Shown: positions 24,788 through 33,604 of the stretch, piece by piece
Layout: every line of letters starts with the position of its first letter
How positions within the stretch are numbered: position 1 is the stretch's first letter
From: CAKZNE01 sp963976435
GTDB lineage: Bacteria; Bacteroidota; Bacteroidia; Flavobacteriales; Schleiferiaceae
Assembly (NCBI GenBank): GCA_963976435.1
Contig: CAXBKQ010000001.1
Span: 124,001-188,000, forward strand
DNA length: 64,000 nucleotides
Direction of reading: 5' to 3'
Notes under the pieces: model-generated
The model's database searches: none
Seen by the model: only the letters and a program-made list of their open reading frames with translations
Told to the model about the DNA's origin: nothing
Made by a program: the position numbers and the translations under genes

Positions 24788-26917
24788 TTATTCCGCCTCC
24801 TTTATTGATAATTGAATTCTTTTTCTTGCCAAATCAAGCTCCATAACTTTTACCTTAACAACTTGTTGCAATTGAACAATTTCATTAGGGTCGCTTACAA
24901 ATCGATTTGCCAATTGGGAAATATGGACAAGGCCATCCTGTTTTACACCCAAATCTACGAAGGCCCCAAAATTAGTGATATTACTAACCACGCCCTTTAA
25001 AATCATCCCAATTTTTAAATCCTCAATAGATTTTATTGCTGGATCAAATGAAAACTGCTTGATTTCACCTCTAGGATCTTTACCATTTTTCCTCAATTCA
25101 GAAATTATGTCATGAAGGGTGTGTTCGCCAAAATCGGAATTTATATAATCTTGGATATTTATTTTTTCTAGGGAGTTTTTATCACCCATTAAGGCCTCAA
25201 TGTTTTTATTTAGGGAATGGCAGATTTTATTTACAACCGAGTAACTTTCTGGGTGAATGGCTGTATTGTCTAATGGATTCTTAGAGTTTTTAATTCTCAA
25301 AAAACCAGCACTTTGTTCAAATGCTTTAGGTCCTAAACCCTTAACTTTTTTAAGATCCATTCTGCTGGTAAAGGATCCATGTTTGCTTCTATATTCAATA
25401 ATGTTTTCGGCAATCTTGGGCCCAATCCCAGAAACATAACTCAGCAAATGTTTACTAGCTGTATTTAGCTGAACTCCAACATTGTTTACGGCGCTAACCA
25501 CCACATTATCCAATTTTGATTTTAAATGTGTTTGATTCACATCATGTTGATATTGTCCAACTCCAATAGATTTGGGTTCAATTTTCACCAATTCCGCCAG
25601 GGGATCCATTAATCTTCTTCCTATGGAAACACTACCTCTTACGGTAATATCATATTTTGGAAATTCTTCCCTTGCAATTTTTGATGCGGAATAGATAGAG
25701 GCTCCAGCTTCATTTACTATATAAACTTGAATATCCCTTTTAAAGCGAACATATTTTTGGATAAACCTTTCCGTTTCTCTTCCTGCAGTCCCATTCCCAA
25801 TGGCTATGGCATCCAATTTATAGGCTTCTATAAGATTGGAAATTTTGGATGCAGCCTTATTTGCTTCAGACTGTGGAGGATGTGGGTAAATGGTTTCATT
25901 ATGAAGAAGTCCGGCATTTTCATCTAGGCAAACTAATTTACAGCCAGTTCTAAATCCTGGATCAATAGCCAAGGTGCGAATGGGACCAAGGGCAGGGGCT
26001 AAGAGTAGCTGTTTCAAATTTTCAGCGAAAACCTTAATAGCCTCTAAATCTGCCTTTTCCTTGGAGCTATTTTTAAATTCGGTTTCAATAGAAGGTTTTA
26101 TTAACCGCTTATACGAATCAGAAACAGCTTCTTTAATAATTTTTGAACAGGCATTTTGAGACTTTATGAAAATGGGAAACAATTGATCTAAGGCTTTTTC
26201 TTTATCAATGCTAATTCCAACACGCAATATACCTTCAGATTCACCCCTCCTTATGGCTAGAATTCTGTGGCTTGGGCATCTTTTTAAACTTTCCGAAAAA
26301 CTAAAATAATCCTTGTATTTAATTCCTTCTTCCTCCTTGCCTTTGATAACTTTAGATTCAATAATTGCTGAACTGCTAAAATTTTTCCGAATTAAATTTC
26401 GAGCATACACTCTTTCATTGACCCATTCTGCAATGATATCTTTTGCTCCAGAAATTGCTTCTTGCGCTGAGAGTAGCTCTTCATTCACAAATCTTGCTGC
26501 ATAAATTTCTGGATCTTGTATATTTTGTTTCATTAAGGAGCCTGCCAATGGCTCTAAGCCTCGCTTTTTGGCAATGTCTGCCTTTGTTTTTCTTTTTTGC
26601 TTATAAGGCAAATACAAATCTTCCAAAATAGTACTTGACCAGCATTCTTTAATTTGAATTTCAAGTTCTTCACCAAGTTTTCCTTGCTCCTTAATAGATT
26701 TTAGTATGCTGTTTTTGCGATTTTGAAGATCTTCATATTTGCTGTATGACTCCGAAATTTGTTGGATTTGTATTTCATCCAATCCTCCTGTCCTTTCCTT
26801 TCTATACCTAGCGATAAAGGCAATGGTGGCACCGCCTTCTAAAAGTTCGAGTACAGGTATAACAGAGCTTGGAGGAATTCCAAGTTCATCGCCAATTAAA
26901 TTCGAAAAAATCTTCAT
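24788..26917 (-). CDS. tex: Tex-family RNA-binding protein
   Basis: A 709-residue protein of the usual Tex length. Order: helical N-terminal domain (about 1-190; GATIAFIARYRKERTGGLDEIQI is highly characteristic), YqgF/RNase H-like domain (about 315-440; LAIDPGFRTGCK and AIGNGTAGRETE), helix-hairpin-helix pair (about 480-560; YVSGIGPKIAENIIEYR), S1 domain (about 630-705; GVVSNITNFGAFVDLGVKQDGLVHIS). Tex associates with RNA and RNA polymerase and affects transcription and toxin expression in some species. A promoter lies at 26932-26961. Confidence 0.95.
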   Translation of the reverse strand: MKIFSNLIGDELGIPPSSVIPVLELLEGGATIAFIARYRKERTGGLDEIQIQQISESYSKYEDLQNRKNSILKSIKEQGKLGEELEIQIKECWSSTILEDLYLPYKQKRKTKADIAKKRGLEPLAGSLMKQNIQDPEIYAARFVNEELLSAQEAISGAKDIIAEWVNERVYARNLIRKNFSSSAIIESKVIKGKEEEGIKYKDYFSFSESLKRCPSHRILAIRRGESEGILRVGISIDKEKALDQLFPIFIKSQNACSKIIKEAVSDSYKRLIKPSIETEFKNSSKEKADLEAIKVFAENLKQLLLAPALGPIRTLAIDPGFRTGCKLVCLDENAGLLHNETIYPHPPQSEANKAASKISNLIEAYKLDAIAIGNGTAGRETERFIQKYVRFKRDIQVYIVNEAGASIYSASKIAREEFPKYDITVRGSVSIGRRLMDPLAELVKIEPKSIGVGQYQHDVNQTHLKSKLDNVVVSAVNNVGVQLNTASKHLLSYVSGIGPKIAENIIEYRSKHGSFTSRMDLKKVKGLGPKAFEQSAGFLRIKNSKNPLDNTAIHPESYSVVNKICHSLNKNIEALMGDKNSLEKINIQDYINSDFGEHTLHDIISELRKNGKDPRGEIKQFSFDPAIKSIEDLKIGMILKGVVSNITNFGAFVDLGVKQDGLVHISQLANRFVSDPNEIVQLQQVVKVKVMELDLARKRIQLSIKEAE

Positions 26918-26931
26918 AATTCAGTTTGCTC

Positions 26932-26961
26932 CAAAAATAGAGTTCTTCAATGATTGGACAA
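26932..26961 (-). promoter_or_regulatory. Promoter of tex-cvfB
   Basis: Minus strand TTG (26959-26961), 19 nt spacer, TATTTTTG (26932-26939), then 14 nt to the ATG of tex. Good match to the Bacteroidota promoter layout. Confidence 0.55.
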
Positions 26962-27055
26962 TTTCTAGACATTAATAATTGTAGATAAAAAGTTCTATAG
27001 TTCTATTTGATTGGATTTAAATTCTTAGTTTTAAAATCAACTAAAAAACATAAAA

Positions 27056-27424
27056 ATGACAACTAAAGAAGTAGCAAACAGATTGGTGGAGTTCTGCAGA
27101 GTAGGGCAGTATGAACAAGCATTTAAAGAGCTTTATGCCGATGATATTATTAGTAGAGAACCCAAAGGACATTCTATGGGTGAAGTTTCAGGAATTGAGG
27201 CAGTTGGATTAAAACAAAAACAGTTTAATGAGTCCGTGGAGGCATTTCATGGCAATGAGGTTTCAGACCCAGTTGTAGCTGAAAATTTCTTCAGTGTTTC
27301 TATGAAAATGGATGTTACCTTTAAAGGGGCAGCAAGAATGTCTATGGAAGAAATTGCAGTATATAAGGTTAGGGATGGTAAAATCTGTGAAGAAGAATTC
27401 TTTTTCACCCCACAGATGTATTAA
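27056..27424 (+). CDS. SnoaL-like / NTF2-fold protein
   Basis: A 122-residue single-domain protein with the SnoaL-like cone fold pattern: helix ANRLVEFCRVGQYEQAFKELYADDIISREP, then strands ending with MEEIAVYKVRDGKICEEEFFFTPQMY. Family members are small-molecule isomerases, hydrolases or binding proteins, and many have no known substrate. ATG start; single gene closed by the terminator at 27446. Confidence 0.8.
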   Translation: MTTKEVANRLVEFCRVGQYEQAFKELYADDIISREPKGHSMGEVSGIEAVGLKQKQFNESVEAFHGNEVSDPVVAENFFSVSMKMDVTFKGAARMSMEEIAVYKVRDGKICEEEFFFTPQMY

Positions 27425-27445
27425 GATAATAGGTAGAGAATAGCG

Positions 27446-27475
27446 GGGCTCCAAATTTCTTTTGGAGTCCTTTTG
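27446..27475 (+). terminator. Rho-independent terminator after the SnoaL-like gene
   Basis: GGGCTCCAAA, loop TTTCT, TTTGGAGTCC: a 10 bp stem with one G-T pair, followed by TTTTG. Confidence 0.7.
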
Positions 27476-27529
27476 TTTTGGACAAATAGAAAATTGAAAT
27501 TAATAAATTGAATTAGGGTAAATTAATAA

Positions 27530-29191
27530 ATGACATACTCCAAAAAAGGATCTAGAGAATCAAGAGCTGCTATAGAAAGAATTTACATCAGTATGCGGCA
27601 TCTAATTACCCGAGGGGCATATAAGCCTATGGGATTAAGTGGCCAAGCTTTGGTAAAATCCCTCATGGATTTACAACCCGAAATTTACGGATCTATGGCA
27701 GACCCGGAAAGGGTGGAGTTGGATGGCTTATTATATGTAACTGAAAGATTACCAAAAGGGATTGAAGAATGTAGAATAATCCATCTTGTGGCAAGAGAAG
27801 GCTTGGAAGAAAGTGGACATCAAGCTATTGTTCCCTTAAAAAGGAGGAGGAACTGTTATCGAATAGATTCGGAAAGAATGTATGTGGAGATGACCAGGGG
27901 AAGGAGTGATATTTATGATATTCTTACCCATCTTACTTTCCTATACATAGAAGCCGCCAAAATTATGAGGCATGCTTTGGAGAATAAAAAATTATCTGGC
28001 GATTGGAAACATATCGAAAAGATAGTTTTGAATGTGGATGAGGAACATGAAATTGAATCCAAAAGGGCCTTGGTTTATTTAAGCAATATTTTGGGTAGAA
28101 CGGTTGCTGAAACTAAGGATGCCGTAGAAAAATTTGAAAAAAGCTCAGGCAATAACAGCCTGTATCATTTGGTCTATTGGCTCGGAAAAGTGGCTATTGA
28201 GGAATCTATTAATGAGCAAAAAAAGGAAATAATCTTTTCTGCCGAGTTGAGAAATGTTATTGGTCATCATATATATGCAGAATCTTGGGCAAACCATATT
28301 AAACTTGCTTTGCTAAAGCATAAATGGGAAAAAAGGCCATTGCATATTATTAGCGCAAACCTGCACAGTTTTGTGAATTTAATATATGGCTGCGGTGCTT
28401 TAAAGGATAAATCTTTCAATAGTATTATGGAATTAGCTGATTATACCAGCAAACATCCAGATAGCATGAAGGCTATTAAGTCCTATGCCAATAAGCATGG
28501 TTTGTTTGAATTAGATGATTCATCAGGTACCAATTTAGGAGTACAGTTTATTGATTTAGCCAAAGTAGATTTGAAGGAATTACCCATCGATTTAAAAATC
28601 ACTAGCGAGGAAACTCCAATTTTGCTCATTATGGATTATGCTTTTGGAGAACAAGCATATGAATGTATGGATGAATTGCTTAAATCCTATGAAGGAGAAA
28701 ATGAAAAACTAGGGTTTTCATTAAATGTAAAGTCTGTTTCTGTTATGGGGAAGGCGGGGATTTTAAAAGGGAAAAAGGGTGATATTATGATTCCTACAGC
28801 CCATGTTTTTGAAGGCACAGGCGATAATTATCCCTTGCAAAATGAGCTTAATTCCCAAGATTTTGTGGATGTAGGAATTCCCGTTTTTGAAGGTACTATG
28901 ATCACTGTATTAGGAACCTCATTGCAAAATAAAGATGTGCTTCATCATTTTACAGAATCTACATGGCGCTCTGTTGGACTGGAAATGGAAGGCGCCCATT
29001 ATCAAAAGGCTATTCAAAGTGCTAGTAGAATTCGAAAAAGTGTAAGCGAAAATGTAAAAACTGCTTATGCATACTATGCATCGGATAATCCTTTAGCCAC
29101 AGGAAGTACATTATCTTCCGGTAGTTTGGGTGTAGAAGGAATAAAACCTACCTATTGGATTAGTATTAAGATCTTGCAAAAGGTCCTGTAG
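27530..29191 (+). CDS. DUF6909-type protein with nucleoside-phosphorylase-like C-terminal domain
   Basis: A 553-residue soluble protein widespread in Bacteroidota under a DUF name. The N-terminal two-thirds (about 1-350) is mainly helical. The C-terminal part (about 365-553) carries landmarks of the PNP/AMP-nucleosidase superfamily: GKAGILKGKKGDIMIPTAHVFEGT, GLEMEGAHY (like the substrate-binding MEt/MEg motif) and YYASDNPL (like the catalytic SD-x-P). This suggests purine nucleoside or nucleotide binding, but no activity can be assigned from sequence. ATG start. I see no partner genes. The DUF6909 name is from memory. Confidence 0.65.
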   Translation: MTYSKKGSRESRAAIERIYISMRHLITRGAYKPMGLSGQALVKSLMDLQPEIYGSMADPERVELDGLLYVTERLPKGIEECRIIHLVAREGLEESGHQAIVPLKRRRNCYRIDSERMYVEMTRGRSDIYDILTHLTFLYIEAAKIMRHALENKKLSGDWKHIEKIVLNVDEEHEIESKRALVYLSNILGRTVAETKDAVEKFEKSSGNNSLYHLVYWLGKVAIEESINEQKKEIIFSAELRNVIGHHIYAESWANHIKLALLKHKWEKRPLHIISANLHSFVNLIYGCGALKDKSFNSIMELADYTSKHPDSMKAIKSYANKHGLFELDDSSGTNLGVQFIDLAKVDLKELPIDLKITSEETPILLIMDYAFGEQAYECMDELLKSYEGENEKLGFSLNVKSVSVMGKAGILKGKKGDIMIPTAHVFEGTGDNYPLQNELNSQDFVDVGIPVFEGTMITVLGTSLQNKDVLHHFTESTWRSVGLEMEGAHYQKAIQSASRIRKSVSENVKTAYAYYASDNPLATGSTLSSGSLGVEGIKPTYWISIKILQKVL

Positions 29192-29280
29192 GAATTAGTC
29201 CAATAAAAACCGTTTTTCTATTCTATTTATCTGATTTTCAAAAGCTCAATTTTGATTTTTCAAATCCTTGCTATTGGAAA

Positions 29281-29306
29281 TTAACAAATCGTTCCGCCAT
29301 TGTTAA
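29281..29306. repeat. Inverted repeat TTAACAA-N12-TTGTTAA
   Basis: Perfect 7 bp arms with a 12 nt spacer, about 140 nt before the small membrane-protein genes. It could be a protein-binding site or a weak hairpin. The rest of the 255 nt gap (29192-29446) shows no gene; its last 30 nt are A/C-rich, like a Bacteroidota 5' leader. Confidence 0.35.
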
Positions 29307-29446
29307 TAAAATATTACCATTTTCAGAATATTTTAGAACATTTCCGGCCAATTTACCGTTCTATTTTCCTAATATTAGGTCACGATTAAAACCAAGCCTT
29401 GTTGAGAAATTAACAATCCACCAAAACAACAAAACACCAAAACAAA

Positions 29447-29671
29447 ATGAATGAACACAAACGAAACATTAGAATTACCGCCCTCTTGGCTACTTTATTG
29501 GCAATAATGGGTTTTTACCAAGATGGGAATTTAGAAAATGCCGGCTTGTTTACAATCGTTTTTGAAATACTCCTAATGACTAGCATTTTATTTGTCCTTT
29601 TCGCTAGCGTGTACTTCCTAATAAATTATATTTTCACTTATAATAATAGCACGGAAGACGTAGGTAATTAA
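29447..29671 (+). CDS. Small two-helix membrane protein
   Basis: A 74-residue protein with two hydrophobic segments (about 9-24 and 33-64) and a short acidic tail. The arrangement TM1, D-x-NLENAG linker, long TM2 ending in YFLINYIF resembles the next small protein, so the two may be old duplicates. ATG start after an A/C-rich leader. No function recognised. Confidence 0.6.
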   Translation: MNEHKRNIRITALLATLLAIMGFYQDGNLENAGLFTIVFEILLMTSILFVLFASVYFLINYIFTYNNSTEDVGN

Positions 29672-29700
29672 TTTAGCAACGCTTAGTAGGTTTTAGGGGA

Positions 29701-29922
29701 TTGAAATTTTTAAAAAATATTACAGCCATTGTGATATTATCCATTTTGGGTAGTGTTTATTGGTACTTGAAGGATCATGACCTTAGTCATTTAAGTAATT
29801 TAGAATCCATTCTCAGTATTCTAAAGCTTTCGGTAGTTTTATTTTTTGTTTTCTTTCTGATTTATTTTGGCTACAATTTTATTATAAAGGTATCTAGGCA
29901 GCATCCTATGGATGAGGAATAA
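29701..29922 (+). CDS. Small two-helix membrane protein
   Basis: A 73-residue protein starting at TTG, 29 nt after the previous stop. Two hydrophobic segments (about 7-25 and 38-63) flank a DHDLSHLSNLES linker, and YFGYNFII closes the second helix much like YFLINYIF in the preceding product. The acidic tail MDEE also recalls its neighbour. Probably co-transcribed and related; function unknown. Confidence 0.55.
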   Translation: MKFLKNITAIVILSILGSVYWYLKDHDLSHLSNLESILSILKLSVVLFFVFFLIYFGYNFIIKVSRQHPMDEE

Positions 29923-30010
29923 ATAATCCTTCCTTTTTAATAATGTCGGCTTAAATACTAAATAGAGTTTTTGATTTAGTATTTTCGGCAAACTATTAAA
30001 AACATAATCA

Positions 30011-31255
30011 ATGAAAAAATTATTATTCTTTGCTTTTAGTTTAACTATTAGTATCAGCGCTTTTGGTCAGGCCTGGTTTCAGGTAAATGACCTTCCTGGA
30101 TCAGCTAGGCATCACCCTTGTTTTTTCACTTTAAATGATACAGCATATTGTGTAACGGGGGTTACAAATAGTGGTCAGATGCTCAATGATTTTTATAGAT
30201 ATGATGATCAAAACGACAGTTGGACAGCTTTAGCAGACTTTGACGGATCCAATAGAGGATTTGCTGTAGGATTGGATCATCAAGGAAAGGGATATGTTGG
30301 ATTTGGTGTTTCAAGTACCAACTCCTAATTACGCGATATGTGGGAATATGATCCACAAACAAAATCTTGGACCTCCCTTAAAAGTTTACCTTCTACACCA
30401 AGGTATCATCCAGCTTTTGTGGCTAAGGATGGTAAAATATACGTGGGCTTAGGTTCATCTGGAAATGGGAATAACCTCAATGATTGGTGGGAATATGATA
30501 TCGCAGCTGACACTTGGGCTAGAAAGGCAAATTTCCCTGGAGATCAAAGACATCATCCTTATTATTTTGTTGCCAATAATGAAATTTTTGTAGGTCTAGG
30601 CCATGGTGTTGATTTTTCAGGAAGCGTTCCTCAAAGTAGAATTTATGATGATTGGTATAAATATGATCCTTCAACTGATACCTGGACACAAATGGGAGAT
30701 TTTCCAGGTTATGCTAGAGTAGCTGGTGCCCATTTCGCTTATAATGGTAAAGGTTATATTCTAGGAGGTCAAAATCAAAGTCATGCTACACCAGTTAATA
30801 ATGAAGTGTGGTCTTATAATCCTTTATCCGATAATTGGACACAACTTCCAGATTGTCCTTCTGGTGGAAGATGGGCTCCTGGATCATTTCTAGTTGGAGG
30901 CAATGCCTATTTTGCATTTGGAGAAGATATTTCCGGTACCTCCCAAGCAGATATTTACCAAGTATCAATGGCTAATATAATTGGTCTTGAAGAAAAAGCA
31001 AATCTCAAGGATATATCTGTTTCCTTATACCCAAACCCAGCGAGTACTGAGTTAAATTTGAAATTAGACGGAACGGACTTAGGAAATGATATTAAGGTAG
31101 AGTTTTATAATAATACTGGACAATTAGTTAAAACCAGTCCATTAGTACAAAATTCAAATACCCTGAACATTGCAGATTTAGCAAAAGGAATGTACACCTT
31201 ACATATACAAGATGAAAAATCGCTTAATAAAACCTATTTGTTGAGCTTAAATTAA
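30011..31255 (+). pseudogene. Kelch-repeat T9SS protein interrupted by one in-frame stop
   Basis: One reading frame of 415 codons is split by a single TAA at 30326-30328 (codon 106), giving 30011-30328 and, from the next ATG, 30338-31255. There is no frameshift. The first part has a signal peptide (to about residue 20) and kelch units; the second part has more kelch units (WWEYDIAADTWARKANFPG and similar) and a T9SS type A sorting domain (SLYPNPASTELNL to the end). Aligning the interrupted repeat with the next one puts the stop where kelch repeats often have Tyr or Asn, so TAT or TAC to TAA is the simplest change. As written, the signal peptide and the sorting domain are on separate products. 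Confidence 0.8.
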
Positions 31256-31276
31256 TTTTTGTCTTAAATATTAAAG

Positions 31277-31305
31277 AAGCCCTTTGCTCTAGTAAAGGGC
31301 TTTTT
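31277..31305. terminator. Bidirectional terminator between the kelch and haemoglobin genes
   Basis: AAGCCCTTT, loop GCTCTAGT, AAAGGGCTT followed by TTT on the plus strand and flanked by A-rich sequence on the other side. It serves convergent genes. Confidence 0.75.
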
Positions 31306-31699
31306 AATTTCTATTCATTTTCATTTTTAAGAGCATAAAAGTTGCAATATTTTGGGCATTACTCCATGCTCTATCTGCTCTTTCACCATAAAATAAGCCA
31401 TCTAAGGTTTCCTTCCATAATTTTAGCCATCGGTCAAAATGATTTTGATCTATGTGAAAGTGAGTTTCTCTATCAACCATCATATGGGCTTGCATTGGCG
31501 AGCCTTTATAAGCTTGTTGATTTAATAAGTTGGTTTGCCAAAAATCTGTGAGTTTTTTAAAATGCCTTTCCCAATTCTTTTCGTCACCAATAATATCGTT
31601 GAAAATGGATCCTATTAATTCATCCTTCCTCACTTTTGTATAAAAAGACCTAACTAATAATTCCACATCATTTCGATCTTCTATCTCTTTTTTATCCAT
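31304..31699 (-). CDS. Group III truncated haemoglobin
   Basis: A 131-residue 2-on-2 globin. Signs of group III: VRSFYTKVRKDELIGSIFND at the N-terminus, WERHFKKLTDFWQTNLL, the proximal His region AHMMVDRETHFHIDQNHFDRWLKLWKETLDGLF and Trp near the C-terminus (ADRAWSNAQNIATFML). Binds haem, with proposed roles in oxygen or NO chemistry at low oxygen. Cytoplasmic, single gene. It shares the terminator at 31277 with the convergent kelch gene. Confidence 0.92.
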   Translation of the reverse strand: MDKKEIEDRNDVELLVRSFYTKVRKDELIGSIFNDIIGDEKNWERHFKKLTDFWQTNLLNQQAYKGSPMQAHMMVDRETHFHIDQNHFDRWLKLWKETLDGLFYGERADRAWSNAQNIATFMLLKMKMNRN

Positions 31700-31821
31700 T
31701 TGTAATTCATTTCATCCACAAATTTCGTCATTTCAATACTGTAATTTGAGGAATCAGTTCATTATTTTTTAGGGGAAATTGCTTTTTATTGACTTTTGTT
31801 TCAACAAATAAAAAGAACATT

Positions 31822-32247
31822 ATGTACCTAATTAATTTAATTTTCAGCCTTAGCCTTTTTGGACAAATCCCACAGGAAAAAACCGAAGTGAAACACGACT
31901 TTACCATAGTGATACACAATGTAAAATCAGATGAGGGTCAGGTTTTAATAAATCTTTTTAACTCTGAAGAAACCTTCTTGAAAAAAGCCTATTCAACAAA
32001 AGTATTGGATGCTGAAGAGGGGAGTATCAGCTTTACATTTGAGAATTTACCCGCTGGTAATTATACAGCATTTGCCCTACATGATAAAAATTCAAATGGT
32101 AAATTAGACATGAGTAAACTAGGAATTCCCAATGAGCCTTATGGCATGTCTAAGGATGGAAAAAATAGATTTGGTCCGCCAAATTTTGAAAAGTCTGTTT
32201 TTACCGTGGATGAATTAAACAATAGCCTTGAAATCAAGCTGAACTAA
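31822..32247 (+). CDS. DUF2141 secreted protein
   Basis: About 141 residues from ATG 31822, which begins a proper signal peptide (YLINLIFSLSLFGQ); the longer frame from TTG 31789 lacks one at its start. The mature part follows the DUF2141 pattern: FTIVIHNVKSDEGQVLINLFNSEETF, FENLPAGNYTAFALHDKNSNGKLD, GIPNEPYGMS, FGPPNFE. A periplasmic or surface beta-sandwich whose function is unknown across the family. Closed by the terminator at 32255. Confidence 0.88.
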   Translation: MYLINLIFSLSLFGQIPQEKTEVKHDFTIVIHNVKSDEGQVLINLFNSEETFLKKAYSTKVLDAEEGSISFTFENLPAGNYTAFALHDKNSNGKLDMSKLGIPNEPYGMSKDGKNRFGPPNFEKSVFTVDELNNSLEIKLN

Positions 32248-32254
32248 GAATAGT

Positions 32255-32280
32255 AAAAAGCCCTCTCGGGGGCTTTTTTT
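32255..32280. terminator. Bidirectional terminator after the DUF2141 gene
   Basis: AAAAAGCCC, loop TCTCGG, GGGCTTTTT with further T residues. It lies between convergent genes and overlaps the last two bases of the TerB-like gene. Confidence 0.8.
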
Positions 32281-32671
32281 AATTGTGATAAGCGGTGAAT
32301 ATTTGCAGGATTCTTTCCGTAGGTATCATTCCATGCTGATGTTTTACCATTTCCATCAATACTGCATTTATGGCTTCTGGCCTCAAACCCAGTTTAATTC
32401 CTGCTTTTTGCAAGGCCATAATTTCTTCGCTTTCTATTTGCAAGTCTACGTTTGCCAGTAATACCAGTCTGTGAAATTGCAATATCCTTTCAAATTCTGT
32501 TTTAGGCGCCTTATAGGCAATATTCTCATCTATTAAAGCCATAACATAGTCTTTCTCCACATCAAGCATGGCTGCAATTTGTTGAATAAAGCTTAGCTCC
32601 ATATGTGAAATCTCAGAATCTATTCTGGCCATTTTCACCAGTTCCGATAGTAAACTAAGCTTTTCTTCCAT
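32279..32671 (-). CDS. TerB-like helical protein
   Basis: About 130 residues from ATG 32671, 10 nt after the upstream stop; an ATG at 32701 would overlap the upstream gene. All-helical with the TerB-like hallmark of an acidic ARIDSEISHMELSFIQQIA near the N-terminus and a matching LANVDLQIESEEIMALQKAGIKLGL later, two half-repeats around metal-binding-like acidic residues. Family members are linked to tellurite resistance or stress and have no firm function. It follows a lipoprotein gene in the same unit. Confidence 0.75.
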   Translation of the reverse strand: MEEKLSLLSELVKMARIDSEISHMELSFIQQIAAMLDVEKDYVMALIDENIAYKAPKTEFERILQFHRLVLLANVDLQIESEEIMALQKAGIKLGLRPEAINAVLMEMVKHQHGMIPTERILQIFTAYHN

Positions 32672-32681
32672 TTTATAATTT

Positions 32682-33128
32682 TTAAAGGCTGTCATAGTCA
32701 ATTACCTTGGGCATTCTAAAACTCCCGTGAATTCTGGAGCTTGCAAAATTTACATGCCCACTACAAAAATAGGCTTCCAATTCAGAACCATCCTTGAAAC
32801 TGAAAATCAGTGCCCTTTCCTGTCTTGGACAAAGTAGCCCATAAATATAGGTGGATTTTGCGAGGGTGTATTTTAGGTCTTCCCATTTCTCCGCATCCAA
32901 ATCATGCAATCCATTTTCATTTCTTACGCTTATTGAAATAATGGAATCAAAATCTATTAGAGTATCCAAGTAAAATACTGCTGGAACCTGCGTGCTTTGC
33001 GCCGTGTCCTCAGCAATTATTATGTCGGTTTTGGGATTTTCTAAGGCATTTATTTCATGGCTAGAACTGGGATTCTGACATGAAAAAGTCGCCATTAGGA
33101 GGACTAGGTAAAAAATTATATTTTTCAT
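32682..33128 (-). CDS. Hypothetical lipoprotein
   Basis: About 148 residues from ATG 33128 (ATG 33140 is the alternative). The N-terminus is a lipoprotein signal with MATFSC as lipobox, followed by a Ser/Asn-rich linker. The mature part is mixed alpha/beta with two Cys (YGLLCPRQER and AYFCSGH) that could pair. I do not recognise the family. A -7-like TATTTTTG (minus strand, 33152-33159) lies upstream, and the TerB-like gene follows closely. Confidence 0.65.
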   Translation of the reverse strand: MKNIIFYLVLLMATFSCQNPSSSHEINALENPKTDIIIAEDTAQSTQVPAVFYLDTLIDFDSIISISVRNENGLHDLDAEKWEDLKYTLAKSTYIYGLLCPRQERALIFSFKDGSELEAYFCSGHVNFASSRIHGSFRMPKVIDYDSL

Positions 33129-33204
33129 TTTTGATTCCATTTGTAAAAAGACAAAAATACATTTTCACAGGAATCAATTTTTAGAAACGTAATTGCGATT
33201 TACT

Positions 33205-33600
33205 ATGAAGGAAGATTTTCAAATAGAATATGAGTTTAATGTTCATCCATCCAAAATTTATGATGCATGGTTAGACTCTAAATCCCACCAAGAAATGACT
33301 GGTGGTGGAGCGAGTATTAAACCAATTATTGGGAGTGACTTTGAAACCTGGGATGCTTATATTCAAGGAACAATTGTAGAATTACATGAAAATCATAAAA
33401 TAATTCAAACCTGGAGAACTACTGAGTTTGATGAACTGGATGAAGATTCTGAATTAGAAATTGAATTAAAAGAAAAAGGCGATGGCTGCTTGTTGATTTT
33501 AAGACATAGCCATATTCCAAAAGGGCAGGGGGAATCCTATAAAAAGGGCTGGTTTGAACATTATTTTGAACCTATGGAATTTTATTTTGATGGTGCTTAA
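33205..33600 (+). CDS. SRPBCC (AHSA1/START-like) domain protein
   Basis: About 131 residues from ATG 33205 (TTG 33193 is less likely). Single SRPBCC domain: FEYEFNVHPSKIYDAWLDSKSHQEMTGGGASI-like start, WDAYIQGTIVELHENHKIIQTWRTTEF in the middle and GWFEHYFEPMEFYF at the end are the AHSA1 signature. The fold makes a hydrophobic ligand pocket; in Aha1 it activates Hsp90, while most bacterial members have unknown ligands. Divergent from the lipoprotein gene. Confidence 0.85.
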   Translation: MKEDFQIEYEFNVHPSKIYDAWLDSKSHQEMTGGGASIKPIIGSDFETWDAYIQGTIVELHENHKIIQTWRTTEFDELDEDSELEIELKEKGDGCLLILRHSHIPKGQGESYKKGWFEHYFEPMEFYFDGA

Positions 33601-33604
33601 ATCT

